Of a stretch of DNA of 64,000 nucleotides, positions 46,836 to 55,524 are shown in pieces. The notes under the pieces are model-generated. The model searched no databases and was not told the origin of the DNA. It saw only the letters and a list, made by a program, of their open reading frames with translations. Position 1 is the first letter of the stretch; every line of letters begins with the position of its first letter. Source of the stretch: Lysobacterales bacterium 15-68-25 (GTDB lineage Bacteria > Pseudomonadota > Gammaproteobacteria > Xanthomonadales > Rhodanobacteraceae); NCBI GenBank assembly GCA_002279065.1, contig NCKB01000006.1, forward strand, positions 124,001 to 188,000, read 5' to 3'. Both the position numbers and the translations under genes were made by a program.

Positions 46836-46857
46836 ATTGCCATCACAAGGAAGAACC

Positions 46858-46971
46858 ATGAAGCAATTGAAGCTTGGGAATCTGGAAACCACGGTCTCTC
46901 CCGTGGGTGCGGCCGAGAGTCCGCTGATCATCGTGCTCGTCGTGCGCGGCGTGATGATTCTGCTGGCGTAA
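46858..46971 (+). CDS. 37-residue peptide with hydrophobic C-terminus, candidate modified-peptide precursor
   Basis: The peptide starts MKQLKLGNLETTVSP, then VGAAE, and ends in the hydrophobic segment SPLIIVLVVRGVMILLA. The polar first half and short apolar second half look like a leader and core, with Ala-Glu or Gly-Ala-Ala as possible cleavage sites, but no family is recognised. AAGGA sits at an ideal distance before ATG 46858. An 11-bp hairpin follows its stop. An alternative is a small single-helix membrane peptide or toxin. Confidence 0.6.
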   Translation: MKQLKLGNLETTVSPVGAAESPLIIVLVVRGVMILLA

Positions 46972-46980
46972 CCATCGCCG

Positions 46981-47010
46981 GTGATTGGCCCTTTCCGGGC
47001 CAATCACTTT
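46981..47010 (+). terminator. Perfect 11-bp hairpin between peptide gene and downstream operon
   Basis: GTGATTGGCCC (46981-46991) pairs fully with GGGCCAATCAC (46997-47007) around a five-base loop, followed by only TTT then GGGG. It probably acts as partial terminator or attenuator so that the peptide is made in excess, and it directly precedes the ribosome binding site of the next gene. Confidence 0.6.
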
Positions 47011-47025
47011 GGGGAGGGAATCCCG

Positions 47026-47841
47026 ATGAAAATACTGAATTCGCCTGTGCATCCGTGCATCGCGGATGCATTCACGCACTTCGCGCGCTCGAGCCCGCAC
47101 TTTTCAATCGATGCTGCCGCGGAGTTCATCGAATCGGTGGTCACCGGTGGACAGATCCGGGATGCGGTGAACCATGAATTGCGAACCACATTGGCGAACA
47201 ACCTTTACGAGAGTCCGTTCTGGACGACCAGGGGACTGGTGCTGGTAGCGGCGCCCTCGTTGATCCTGGCAGTGGACAAAGTGCCCGCGCATCAGTCCCG
47301 AGTGCTCAGCTCGCTCTCGCAAGACGCCGTGGTGATGTCGCTCACGGAGGGTGTGCATTACGACCGCTATGCGATGCCGGCGGATACGCGCCTGGACGTG
47401 CTCGACCCGGACGTGCAGCTGGTCATGAACGGCCATGCCATGCTGGATCGCGGGACGCCGCTGGCCGTCAGGGCGGAAGTGGATGTGATCGACTTCTACG
47501 CCCCCGGTGAACAGCGCTATCTCGTCAAGGCCATGTCGCCCGTGAGGCTGGACTTCACATGGTCCTTCGACCGGACCTCACTGAAGCCCTGGAACATCTC
47601 AGGCGCGCACCTGCTCGATGATCAGATCATGACCGCGCTGGAAGCTCTCGAGCATCTCGGCGGCGTCGAACATGCCGGCACCATCGAGCATTACCTTGAT
47701 GCGCGTAGTCACCACGTGCGGTGGAAGGCGCTGCAGACATTGAACGCGGTAGCGCCGGAAAGAGCGCTCTTGGCATTCGACCGCTTCTTGACCGATCCAC
47801 ATCCCCACATCCGTAAAGCCGCATCCGAAGCGCTGAACTAA
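47026..47841 (+). CDS. Unknown protein with beta-rich middle and HEAT-like end
   Basis: A 271-residue protein of no family I recognise. Residues 1-60 are helical, 65-180 beta-rich (FWTTRGLVLVAAP, RLDVLDPDVQLVMNG, AEVDVIDFYAPGEQRYLVK), and 215-271 look like HEAT-type helical repeats (HHVRWKALQTLNA, PHIRKAASEALN). This plan recurs in the next gene. GGGGAGGG precedes ATG 47026. First of three coupled genes; GC is lower than around it. Possibly a peptide-modifying enzyme or scaffold, by context only. Confidence 0.75.
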   Translation: MKILNSPVHPCIADAFTHFARSSPHFSIDAAAEFIESVVTGGQIRDAVNHELRTTLANNLYESPFWTTRGLVLVAAPSLILAVDKVPAHQSRVLSSLSQDAVVMSLTEGVHYDRYAMPADTRLDVLDPDVQLVMNGHAMLDRGTPLAVRAEVDVIDFYAPGEQRYLVKAMSPVRLDFTWSFDRTSLKPWNISGAHLLDDQIMTALEALEHLGGVEHAGTIEHYLDARSHHVRWKALQTLNAVAPERALLAFDRFLTDPHPHIRKAASEALN

Positions 47842-47843
47842 AC

Positions 47844-48719
47844 ATGGCGATTACCCTTTTCCCCGAAACAACCGAACAAATGACGCCTGTCGAGTTCTTG
47901 GACCACGTTGCCCGCAACGTGGACCCCTACTCCGACGAAAGCATCATGTCGGCTTCTCATGCGCTTGCGAAACTGGCGAGGAACCGTTCTTTCCTCGTGG
48001 ACTTCGTCAATTCGTATCTCCTTGCAGAGGCAGGAGGACCGCGAAGCGGCTTCTACAGCATGCAAAGCGCACTGCTTGGGCAGACTGACGACGGCGTCTT
48101 CAAACTTCGAGCAAATTTCTGGGCGCCGGTAAGAACCTCGGGCCGTGCGGCCCGCGACGAAGCGGCGCTGCTCTCCTACGAACTGGCCCATGACCACAAT
48201 TTCCCGTTCCTAACGATTGGATATTTTGGTCCTGGCTACGACACTCTCATTTACGAATACGACAAAAGCACGGTTGCAGGGTACGAGGGCGAGAGAGTCG
48301 AGCTGAGATTTCTTGAAAAGGCTCGGCTGGAAGTCAACAAGGTGCTCTTCTTTAGGCCGAGCACCGACATCCACATCCAACTGCCGCCGAAGTCATTCTC
48401 CATCTCGCTCAACCTTCTGGTTCATCGCAAGGACAACCCGCTGATTCCCCAGTACGTTTTCGACGTCGAGCGGGGAAACATCGCCGGTTTCGTCGATTCG
48501 ATCGATAACCTGCGCATCAAGTTTCTCCAGTTGGCCGGCCATGTGTTCGACGCCGACACACCTGACTTGCTTCGCGAAATCGCGAAAACGCATCGCTGTG
48601 TACGCACGCGGCAGATGGCTCTTCGAAGCCTGGCTCTGGCGTCACCCGAGGCAAAAGAGCAGGTCATGGCCATGGCGAAGGATCTACCCGAGCATTTGCG
48701 AGCCGAGCTGAGGACATGA
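47844..48719 (+). CDS. Unknown cupin-like protein with helical C-terminus
   Basis: A 291-residue protein. A helical N-part (1-60), then a beta-rich region with HDH at residues 116-118, GYFGPGYDTLIYEYD (126-140) and STDIHIQLPP with His177, which could be a cupin-type 2- or 3-His metal site. SISLNLLVHR follows. The C-terminal 230-290 is HEAT-like, as in the preceding protein. It starts two bases after the first gene and ends in a four-base overlap with the third. A metal-dependent oxygenase role is an inference. Confidence 0.75.
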   Translation: MAITLFPETTEQMTPVEFLDHVARNVDPYSDESIMSASHALAKLARNRSFLVDFVNSYLLAEAGGPRSGFYSMQSALLGQTDDGVFKLRANFWAPVRTSGRAARDEAALLSYELAHDHNFPFLTIGYFGPGYDTLIYEYDKSTVAGYEGERVELRFLEKARLEVNKVLFFRPSTDIHIQLPPKSFSISLNLLVHRKDNPLIPQYVFDVERGNIAGFVDSIDNLRIKFLQLAGHVFDADTPDLLREIAKTHRCVRTRQMALRSLALASPEAKEQVMAMAKDLPEHLRAELRT

Positions 48720-49570
48720 CACGCCGCCGGATCATTGGCATCGCCTTGCTGGGAGCCTCGTTAGGCATTTATGGCCTTTCCAGGACTTTCCCAGGAAGCC
48801 ATTTTTTTGCTTTGCTCCGTCTGCTCAAGTGGTTGCCGGCAGTTGTGTTCCTGCTGGTGGAGCTCGTGGCTGTCCTTTGGGTGTTCCGCCTGATCTTCTC
48901 GGAAACCACTCAGGAAAGCGAAATGCGAATCACCAGGGAGCTCCGCTGGATACCTGGTGCTCCCACCCGCAGCTTGCTGTTCGCCGAGATGCGGGTCTGG
49001 CTCTACGGTCTCAAGCCGCGCCGGCTAACGGGCTGGAAAGGCCAGTTGTTCACCTACGCGCGGCAAGGGGACAACGCCAAGATGCAGAAAATATTCCTCT
49101 ATCTGATGTGCATCGAGCTTCCGATCGCCCATTTGTTCCTTCGATTGTGGCTGACGCCGATGGCGCGATGGATCGTCACGCTCCTGTCCGCATACGTCGC
49201 GTTATGGATGTATGCGGAATTTCGTACCACCACGATGAGGCCGGTGTCGCTGGATGGTGACCTCTTGCAGATACGCTACGGCATCCTGCACACGTACGAG
49301 ATCCCCGTTGCCGTCATCCAGTCGGTCGCTCGGGTCGGTGTTCTTGAAGCAGGTGCGTATGACCTGAAGCTCGTTGGCTTTGGTGCGCCGAATGTTGGAC
49401 TTACATTGAAGATGCCAACAAGAACTCTGTTCGGTCGCCGGGTCACCTCGATAGCGCTCGCCGTTGACGAGCCTGCGCAACTTTTCGATGTGTTGCGCCA
49501 GGCACTCGCGCGCGCCGAAGTCGCCCGCAACGGCCACCTGTGCCCGCCAGAGCACGCAGGTTTCGTCTGA
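48716..49570 (+). CDS. Unknown membrane protein with PH-like domain
   Basis: A 284-residue protein with four predicted helices (about 4-20, 28-61 as one or two, 121-144 and 150-167) and a C-terminal bacterial PH-like segment (SLDGDLLQIRYGILHTYEIPV, residues about 177-197). It overlaps the previous gene by four bases (ATGA). Context suggests a membrane partner, for instance for export, immunity or anchoring; nothing in the sequence proves which. Confidence 0.7.
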   Translation: MTRRRIIGIALLGASLGIYGLSRTFPGSHFFALLRLLKWLPAVVFLLVELVAVLWVFRLIFSETTQESEMRITRELRWIPGAPTRSLLFAEMRVWLYGLKPRRLTGWKGQLFTYARQGDNAKMQKIFLYLMCIELPIAHLFLRLWLTPMARWIVTLLSAYVALWMYAEFRTTTMRPVSLDGDLLQIRYGILHTYEIPVAVIQSVARVGVLEAGAYDLKLVGFGAPNVGLTLKMPTRTLFGRRVTSIALAVDEPAQLFDVLRQALARAEVARNGHLCPPEHAGFV

Positions 49571-49699
49571 ATTCAGACGCCCGAGCCGGTGCGATGTCCA
49601 CTGCAGGCACTCGCGTCAGGTGCCCGTGCGCCGATCGTAGACATGCAGACACGTGTGCCTCGCGCCGGTCGGCTGCTCATCGAGACAAGATGAGCGGCT

Positions 49700-50680
49700 T
49701 CAGTGCGGCGCCATGTAGCCACTGAGGGCCAGCTGCAGCATGATCTTCATTTCCTCGCGCAGCGGCAGCGGCGCCACGATTTCCGCGTCCGGGCCGTACT
49801 TGAGCACGTCCATCAGCAACTCGCGCGAGTTCGAATACGGCACCTGCAGCTCGTAACGGCCGTCCGGCAGCCATTCGCCCTTCTGCTGCGAATGCCAGTG
49901 TTCGTCGGCTACCCAGCGCGCCGCGTGCGCGGAAAAGCGGATCGTCGCCCAGGCCTTGGGCTTGCCGGCGAAGATGCCGTAGCTGGAAGAGAGCATCTCG
50001 TTGAGGTCGCTGTCGGCGACGTCGATGGCCCGCTCGTCCTGTGCTTGCGGCTCGAGGATGCGATCCACCGCGAAGCTGCGCAGCGCTTCGCGGTCATGGT
50101 CCCAGGCGTCGAGGTACCAGTTGTCGCGGTAGTGGGTCAGCCGCTGCGGCGAAACGGTGCGTCTGCTGTCCGAATTGGTCGTGCGCGCGCGGTAGCGAAA
50201 GCGCAGCTGGCGACGCTCGAGCACCGCGCCGGCGGTGATCCGGAATACCTGCTGGTCGAGCTTGCGTTCGCCCCAGGCGATCACGCGGATGCGCTCGATC
50301 GGCAACGCCTTGCCGCTGCCCTGGTCGGACAGCAATCCCTCGATGCGTGCCTTGAACGGTGCCAGCGCACCGGCCAGCACGCCCGGTCCGCTGCGCCCGA
50401 TCAGCTCGTTGAGCGCGAGCAGGGCGGCCAACTCGTCGGAGGTCAGCCACAACCCTGGCAGCTCGAACCGTTCCCCCTCGCCGACCTCGTAACGGAACGC
50501 GGCCTGCTCGCCGCCGCCGCTCTCGATCGGCGCACCCAGTGCATCGCGCAGGAAGGCGATGTCGCGATAAAGCGTGGCGCGCGAACACTCCAGTTCGTCC
50601 ATCAGCCGCGGCAGCGGCACCGGGTAATGCGCGGATTTGAGCAACCGGTGCAGGGTGAGAATGCGCTCGTAACGGTCCAT
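49700..50680 (-). CDS. HTH-WYL transcriptional regulator (YafY/PafBC type)
   Basis: A 326-residue regulator. N-terminal winged HTH (MDRYERILTLHRLLKS, LERSRATLYRD-type segment) and a WYL domain with RDNWYLDAWDHDREALRSF (about 200-220). The C-terminal WCX extension is present (YELQVPYSNSRELLMDVL). WYL proteins sense ligands such as single-stranded DNA or nucleotides. Start ATG 50680 is chosen; 19 upstream codons are unlikely. Divergent from the membrane-protein gene at 50800. Confidence 0.9.
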   Translation of the reverse strand: MDRYERILTLHRLLKSAHYPVPLPRLMDELECSRATLYRDIAFLRDALGAPIESGGGEQAAFRYEVGEGERFELPGLWLTSDELAALLALNELIGRSGPGVLAGALAPFKARIEGLLSDQGSGKALPIERIRVIAWGERKLDQQVFRITAGAVLERRQLRFRYRARTTNSDSRRTVSPQRLTHYRDNWYLDAWDHDREALRSFAVDRILEPQAQDERAIDVADSDLNEMLSSSYGIFAGKPKAWATIRFSAHAARWVADEHWHSQQKGEWLPDGRYELQVPYSNSRELLMDVLKYGPDAEIVAPLPLREEMKIMLQLALSGYMAPH

Positions 50681-50799
50681 GGCATATCGTCGAGGAAAGG
50701 CGTTGTGTAGCATGGGCACGCCCAGTGACGGCCGCAAGCCCGAGTCCCCCGGCGCATATTCCGCGCGCCCGCTCCGCTTCCCCGCCCGAGAAACCCGCG

Positions 50800-51705
50800 A
50801 TGCAAGCTCCCCTCGACGCGCCTGAAACCGGCTCGGCCACCCACCCGCCCGCGGTCTCCCGCGCGCCGCGGGCGATGGCAGTGAGCCTGCAGGTGGCCGC
50901 CGATACCGGATATGGCATCTGGGCCCTGCAGGGCATCGGCCTGGCCCTCGGCATCTATCGCAGTGGCCGGGGCGAGTCGCTGGTACCGCTACTGATCGGG
51001 CTGGTGCTGGTCAGCGCGGGACTGCTGGTGGCTGGGGTGCGTCGTCCCGGGTGGCCGGACTGGTACGGCTGGCGGCCCGGGCGCCAAGCTCGCCCGACGC
51101 GTGAGGCGCTGACTGCGCTGGCGACCTACCTGCCGATGCTCGCTGTGGCGGGGCTGACCCGTGGCGACAACGATTTCTGGGCCACGCGCCTGGCCGGCGC
51201 CGTCCTGATGATGGCCTGCCTGGGCCACCTGCTCTACAGCACGCATCGGCTACCCGGGCGTGTGGCCAGCGCGGCGCCAACGGCTGCCCTGCCGGTGGGA
51301 CGGGTGATGTCTGCATTGTTCGGCGGCGGTCTGTGGCTGTGGCTTTGCGTGGCGGCGGACAGCAACATGACCCCGGGCCCCGCCTTGCCCGAACACCAGT
51401 CCTGGCTGTTGCTGCTGATGATCATGGCCCTGCTGCTGGGGCTGATCGAGGGCATGCGCTGGCACGCGTTGCGACTGGGGACCACGGCCGCCGCAAAGGA
51501 ACCGTCCTGGCCGCCAAAGGGGAGATTCGCCGCGGCCGTGTTCAGCCACGCATTGCCGTGTCTGGCCTTGCTGCTGGCGGACCGCTGGCAGGCGAGCGGC
51601 TTGTTGGCGGGTGCCGCCGCGGCCAGCAACCTCGTCGGTCGCGCGTGGGAGCAGTGGCTCTATCGGCGCGAATGTGCCCGCAGTCTCGAAGGGTGTACGG
51701 GGTGA
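50800..51705 (+). CDS. Polytopic membrane protein of unknown function
   Basis: A 301-residue protein with about eight hydrophobic segments and a conserved-looking LVGRAWEQWLYRRECARS end (about residues 280-297). It slightly resembles dimethyl-sulfoxide-reductase anchor subunits, but without the partner genes. Start ATG 50800 is weakly supported. Function unknown. Confidence 0.65.
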   Translation: MQAPLDAPETGSATHPPAVSRAPRAMAVSLQVAADTGYGIWALQGIGLALGIYRSGRGESLVPLLIGLVLVSAGLLVAGVRRPGWPDWYGWRPGRQARPTREALTALATYLPMLAVAGLTRGDNDFWATRLAGAVLMMACLGHLLYSTHRLPGRVASAAPTAALPVGRVMSALFGGGLWLWLCVAADSNMTPGPALPEHQSWLLLLMIMALLLGLIEGMRWHALRLGTTAAAKEPSWPPKGRFAAAVFSHALPCLALLLADRWQASGLLAGAAAASNLVGRAWEQWLYRRECARSLEGCTG

Positions 51706-51725
51706 GTCGTTCCGCCATCGATTCA

Positions 51726-51763
51726 TAACGGATTCAACGCGATCCGTTAAGGTAATCGATTAC
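51726..51763. promoter_or_regulatory. Two stacked palindromes upstream of the DUF481 gene
   Basis: TAACGGAT (51726-51733) pairs with ATCCGTTA (51742-51749) over an eight-base loop, and GTAATCGATTAC (51752-51763) is a perfect 12-base palindrome directly after. Both lie 30-70 bases before ATG 51795, in an AT-rich patch, and look like operators for one or two dimeric regulators. Confidence 0.55.
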
Positions 51764-51794
51764 GTTTGTTTAACAATCGGACTGTCACACCTCG

Positions 51795-52628
51795 ATGAAC
51801 AAGATCTCTCTTGCCTTCCTGCTGGCCGCCACGACGCTGGCCTCCCACGTCCATGCCCAGGACACCACCGGCGGTGCATCCACCGGTTCCGACACCAGTG
51901 CGACCGACAATGGCGGCTGGAGCGGCTCGGGCGAATTCGGCTTCGCCTCGACCCGCGGCAACTCCCGTTCGGAAAACCTCAATGCCAAGCTCGGGCTCAG
52001 TCAGGAGAACGAGTTGTGGCGCAACAACTTCTTCCTCAATGGTCTGCGTTCGAAGGGCGACGTGAGCGTCACCGACGCCGCCGGCAAGACCGTCGACCGC
52101 TTCACCACCACGGCCAACCGCTACGACAGCGGGGCCTCGGTGGGCTACAAGCTGGATCCGCGCAGCTACATCGTGGGCGCGGTGCGCTACGAGCATGACG
52201 ACTTCGGCGCGAATCTCTGGCAGGGCACCGTGTCGCTCGGCTACGGCTACATCGCGTTGAAGAACCAGCGCACCGAGCTGTCGTTCGAAATCGGCCCCGG
52301 CTACAAGCGCTACCGCCCGGCCGACGAGATGCAGAACGTGAACGGCGCCACCGTGCCGGTGCGCCAGCCGACGCAGGGCGAGGCGGTCGCGCGCGGCCTG
52401 GCCAACTTCAAGTACCGCCTGACCGACAACACCGCCTTCGAGGACACCCTGCTGACCGAAGCCGGCTCGAAGAACAAGTACTACCAGAACGACGCCGGCC
52501 TCTCGGTCAGCATGACCCGGAAGATGGCGCTCAAGCTTGGTTTCCAGGTGCGCTACAACAGCGACACCCAGCCGGGTACCAAGAGCACCGACACGCTCAC
52601 CACGACCAACCTCGTCTACAACTTCTGA
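51795..52628 (+). CDS. DUF481 outer-membrane beta-barrel protein (YdiY-like)
   Basis: A 277-residue protein with a signal peptide (residues 1-21, cleavage at HVHA/Q) and a repeated amphipathic beta-strand pattern ending in LVYNF with terminal Phe. WSGSGEFGFASTRGNSRSENLNAKLGLS is the DUF481 start. Members are salt-induced or of unknown function outer-membrane proteins. Followed by a terminator. Confidence 0.88.
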   Translation: MNKISLAFLLAATTLASHVHAQDTTGGASTGSDTSATDNGGWSGSGEFGFASTRGNSRSENLNAKLGLSQENELWRNNFFLNGLRSKGDVSVTDAAGKTVDRFTTTANRYDSGASVGYKLDPRSYIVGAVRYEHDDFGANLWQGTVSLGYGYIALKNQRTELSFEIGPGYKRYRPADEMQNVNGATVPVRQPTQGEAVARGLANFKYRLTDNTAFEDTLLTEAGSKNKYYQNDAGLSVSMTRKMALKLGFQVRYNSDTQPGTKSTDTLTTTNLVYNF

Positions 52629-52650
52629 CGAGCGGCGGGTGCGTGAATAA

Positions 52651-52681
52651 AGCCGGCGGCCTCCGGGCCGCCGGCTTTTTC
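52651..52681. terminator. Bidirectional terminator between DUF481 gene and hemC
   Basis: Stem AGCCGGCGGCC/GGCCGCCGGCT (52651-52661 with 52666-52676), four-base loop, then T-run. It serves both convergent genes. Confidence 0.88.
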
Positions 52682-52697
52682 GTGCCGCGTACCGCGA

Positions 52698-53618
52698 TCA
52701 GTGCTTGCCGAGGAAGGCCGCGGCGCCCTGCGCCAGCAGCGACTCGGCGACAGTGCGGCCGAGCGCTTCCGGTGACTGTTCCGGGCCGTCGGCCTGTGCG
52801 TGCAGCAGGTTGCCGCCCCGTGGATCGCCGACCAGCCCGCGCAGGTGCAGCCCGCGCTCGGTACGCATGCACCAGGCACCGACCGGGACCGAGCAGCTGC
52901 CGCCCAGCGCGTGGTTCATCGCGCGCTCGGCGGTCACCGTCAGCCGGGTGTCCTGATCGTCGAGCGCGCGGAGCAGGTCGAGCACCTCGGGCCGATCGTC
53001 GCGTGCCTCGATCGCGATGGCCGCCTGGCCGGGCGCGGGCAGCCAATCCGGCGCCACCAGCAGGCTGCGGATGCGCCCGGACAGGCCGAGCCGGTCCAGG
53101 CCCGCGCAGGCCAGCAGGATCGCGTCGTAGTCGCCGGCATCGAGCTTGGCCAGTCGGGTGCCTACGTTGCCGCGCAGGTCGAGCAACTGGAGGTCTGGCC
53201 GCGCCGCGCGCAGCTGCGCTTGCCGGCGCAGCGAGGACGTACCGACCCGGGCGCCCTGCGGCAGCGCGGCCAGGTCCTGGAAATGATTGCTCACGAACGC
53301 ATCCGCGCAGTCCGCGCGGGCCAGGATCGCCGGCAGGGCGAAGCCGGGCTCGAGCTCGGCCGGGACGTCCTTGAGCGAGTGCACGGCAAGGTCGGCGCGA
53401 TCCTCGAGCATCGCCACCTCCAGCTCCTTGAGGAACAGCCCCTTGCCACCGATGGTCGCCAGCGGCCGGTCGAGGATCTCGTCGCCACGCGTACTCATCG
53501 GCACGAGCTCCACCCCCAGCCCGGGGTGCGCGGCACGCAGCTGCGCGGCGACGTGCTCGGCCTGCCACAGCGCGAGCGCGCTCTTGCGGGTGGCGATACG
53601 CAGCGTGGTCGGGGTCAT
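52698..53618 (-). CDS. hemC: Hydroxymethylbilane synthase
   Basis: A 306-residue heme-pathway enzyme joining four porphobilinogens. It has [13 protein letters not shown], the Arg-rich [18 protein letters not shown], and the dipyrromethane-cofactor Cys in [10 protein letters not shown]. The start [11 protein letters not shown] at 53618 fits family length. The order algZ-algR-hemC matches Pseudomonas, but hemD is not adjacent; a terminator follows. Confidence 0.96.
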   Translation of the reverse strand: MTPTTLRIATRKSALALWQAEHVAAQLRAAHPGLGVELVPMSTRGDEILDRPLATIGGKGLFLKELEVAMLEDRADLAVHSLKDVPAELEPGFALPAILARADCADAFVSNHFQDLAALPQGARVGTSSLRRQAQLRAARPDLQLLDLRGNVGTRLAKLDAGDYDAILLACAGLDRLGLSGRIRSLLVAPDWLPAPGQAAIAIEARDDRPEVLDLLRALDDQDTRLTVTAERAMNHALGGSCSVPVGAWCMRTERGLHLRGLVGDPRGGNLLHAQADGPEQSPEALGRTVAESLLAQGAAAFLGKH

Positions 53619-53722
53619 GCGGGCCTCGGTCAGTGGTGGCAACGGCGCGGTCGAAGTGGGCATTGTCCCGCATTCGCGTCGACGGAGCAGTGCGGCGCAA
53701 GGTCCTCCCCGGCGCGAATGGC

Positions 53723-54454
53723 TCAGCCCATGCGCAGCAATCGGCGCACGGCCGGCAGGTTGCGCCGGCTGATCTCCGGCTGCAGCCCGCTGCCGGCCAG
53801 CCGGGCCAGCGTGCGTCCATCGGCCAGCGTCTTCAGCCCCACCAGTCGCGCCTGCGGCACCAGGCAGCTGCGGTGCAGGCGGATCAGCTGATCCGGATAG
53901 GCCTCCTCGAGCTGGCGCAGCGAATCCTCGATCAGCAGCTCGCCGCCGCTGTGCAGCACCACCACGTACTTGTCCTCGGCCTGCAGCGCGACCACCTCGT
54001 CCAGCGCGATGCGCACCTCTTCGCCGCGCTGGCGCGCGTGCAGGTAGCCGGGAGCATCCCGGGGCGCGGCTTCCAGTCGTTTGCCGGCGCGTGCCAGCGC
54101 CTCGCGCAGGCGATCGAGGCGCACGGGCTTGAGCAGGTAGTCGACGGCACCGAGTTCGAACGCGGTCACCGCGTGGTTCTCATAGGCGGTGCAGAACACC
54201 ACCTGCGGTTGCGCGCGTCCGCTCAGCCGGCGGGCCAGGGTGGTGCCTTCCAGGCCGGGCATGTTGATGTCCAGCAGCAGCACGTCCGGGGCGAGTTCGG
54301 CGACCGCCGCCAGCGCGGCCTCGCCGTCGCCGGCCTGGCCGACCACCTCGACCCCGTCGCACTGGCCGATCAGTGCCGCCAGGCGCGTGCGCGCCAGCGG
54401 TTCGTCGTCCACGATCAGTACGCGCATCGCCGCGCGGTCCTGCGACTCAGCCAT
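53723..54454 (-). CDS. algR: LytTR response regulator, AlgR-like
   Basis: A 243-residue regulator with an N-terminal receiver (VDDEPLART, phosphoacceptor Asp62 in [23 protein letters not shown]) and a C-terminal LytTR DNA-binding domain (residues about 140-240, [12 protein letters not shown]). ATG 54454 overlaps the kinase stop by eight bases; 54427 is an alternative. In Pseudomonas AlgR controls alginate and twitching; here only homology and synteny support the name. Confidence 0.88.
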   Translation of the reverse strand: MAESQDRAAMRVLIVDDEPLARTRLAALIGQCDGVEVVGQAGDGEAALAAVAELAPDVLLLDINMPGLEGTTLARRLSGRAQPQVVFCTAYENHAVTAFELGAVDYLLKPVRLDRLREALARAGKRLEAAPRDAPGYLHARQRGEEVRIALDEVVALQAEDKYVVVLHSGGELLIEDSLRQLEEAYPDQLIRLHRSCLVPQARLVGLKTLADGRTLARLAGSGLQPEISRRNLPAVRRLLRMG

Positions 54455-55490
54455 GGTGTGCACCGGAAGCGGGCAGACGCAGCCGGACCACGAAGCGGTC
54501 GCCTGCCGGCCCGGCTTCGATGCGCGCCCCCGCACCATAGCGGTAAGCCACGCGTTGCCGCACGTTCTGAAGTCCCTGCCCGGTGCCGCCCGACGCAGGC
54601 GACCGCGGCAGCGGGTTGGTGATCTCGATGACCAGCATGCCTTGCTCGATGCGTCCTTCCAGCCGGATCTCGCCACCCTCGCGCAGCGGCTGGATGCCAT
54701 GACGCACCGCGTTCTCCACCAGCGGTTGCAGCAGCAGGCGCGGCAGCGGGAAGTCCGCCGGCAGCGCGTCGAGATCGCGGTGCACGCGCAGGCGATCGCC
54801 CAGCCGCAGCTGCTCGATCGCGAGGTAGCGATCCACCAGCGCCCATTCCTCGGCGAGGGTGTCGTCGCCGCCGCCCTGCTCGCCCAGCGCCGCGCGGAAC
54901 AGTTCGGACAGATCCTCGATGGTGCGCTCGGCCGCGTCCGGGTCGACCCGCACCAGCGCCGCCACGGTGTTCATGCTGTTGAACAGGAAATGCGGCCGGA
55001 TCCGCGCCTGCAGTGCGGCAATCTGCGCCTGTGCCGCGGCGGCCAGGCGCTGTTGCCACTGCCCGAGCACGTAGAAGTAGCGCAGCATCGCCGCGGCCAG
55101 CAGCGCCGCCACCAGCGCATTGGCACGTGCGAACCGCAGATAGCTGCCGTCCACGAGCGCCAGCCCCAGCACCTGGTCCAGCCAGCGGCCGACCAGGCTG
55201 GCACCGATCACTACCAGCACGATCACCAGCCACACGCCGGCATACGGCATCCAGCCCGACAGCCGCTCCAGCCACGGCCGTGCCTTGCACAGCGCGAGCG
55301 TCTCGAGCATGGCCAGCCAGGCCACGAACAGCATCGCCACGCTGTAGTCGTGCCAGCTGAAGCGGGTATCCGGCGCCAGCCACATCACGGTGGCCGCGAG
55401 CGCGCCGACCAGCAGGATCGCGAACAGCGCGGGCAGTCCGCAGAAATCCGGCAGCGGGCTGGCGGGACGGGACGAGGTCGCGGGCGGCAT
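54447..55490 (-). CDS. algZ: Sensor histidine kinase of the LytS/AlgZ (FimS) type
   Basis: A 347-residue membrane kinase. About four helices (residues 19-38, 51-68, 84-102, 122-140), then a His_kinase domain with His167 in RPHFLFNSMN and an ATPase domain (LVENAVRHGIQP, GTGQGLQNVRQRV). AlgZ-type kinases lack some motifs of classical HisKA proteins. It overlaps algR at its end. Confidence 0.88.
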   Translation of the reverse strand: MPPATSSRPASPLPDFCGLPALFAILLVGALAATVMWLAPDTRFSWHDYSVAMLFVAWLAMLETLALCKARPWLERLSGWMPYAGVWLVIVLVVIGASLVGRWLDQVLGLALVDGSYLRFARANALVAALLAAAMLRYFYVLGQWQQRLAAAAQAQIAALQARIRPHFLFNSMNTVAALVRVDPDAAERTIEDLSELFRAALGEQGGGDDTLAEEWALVDRYLAIEQLRLGDRLRVHRDLDALPADFPLPRLLLQPLVENAVRHGIQPLREGGEIRLEGRIEQGMLVIEITNPLPRSPASGGTGQGLQNVRQRVAYRYGAGARIEAGPAGDRFVVRLRLPASGAHHG

Positions 55491-55524
55491 CGGCGCAGTA
55501 TGCCGCAGCGTCGTGGCGGAAGGC

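Noticed and set aside
46783-46971. Longer 62-residue version of the small peptide from GTG 46783
   Set aside because: Lacks a ribosome binding site and covers the leader hairpin; ATG 46858 has AAGGA at ideal spacing.
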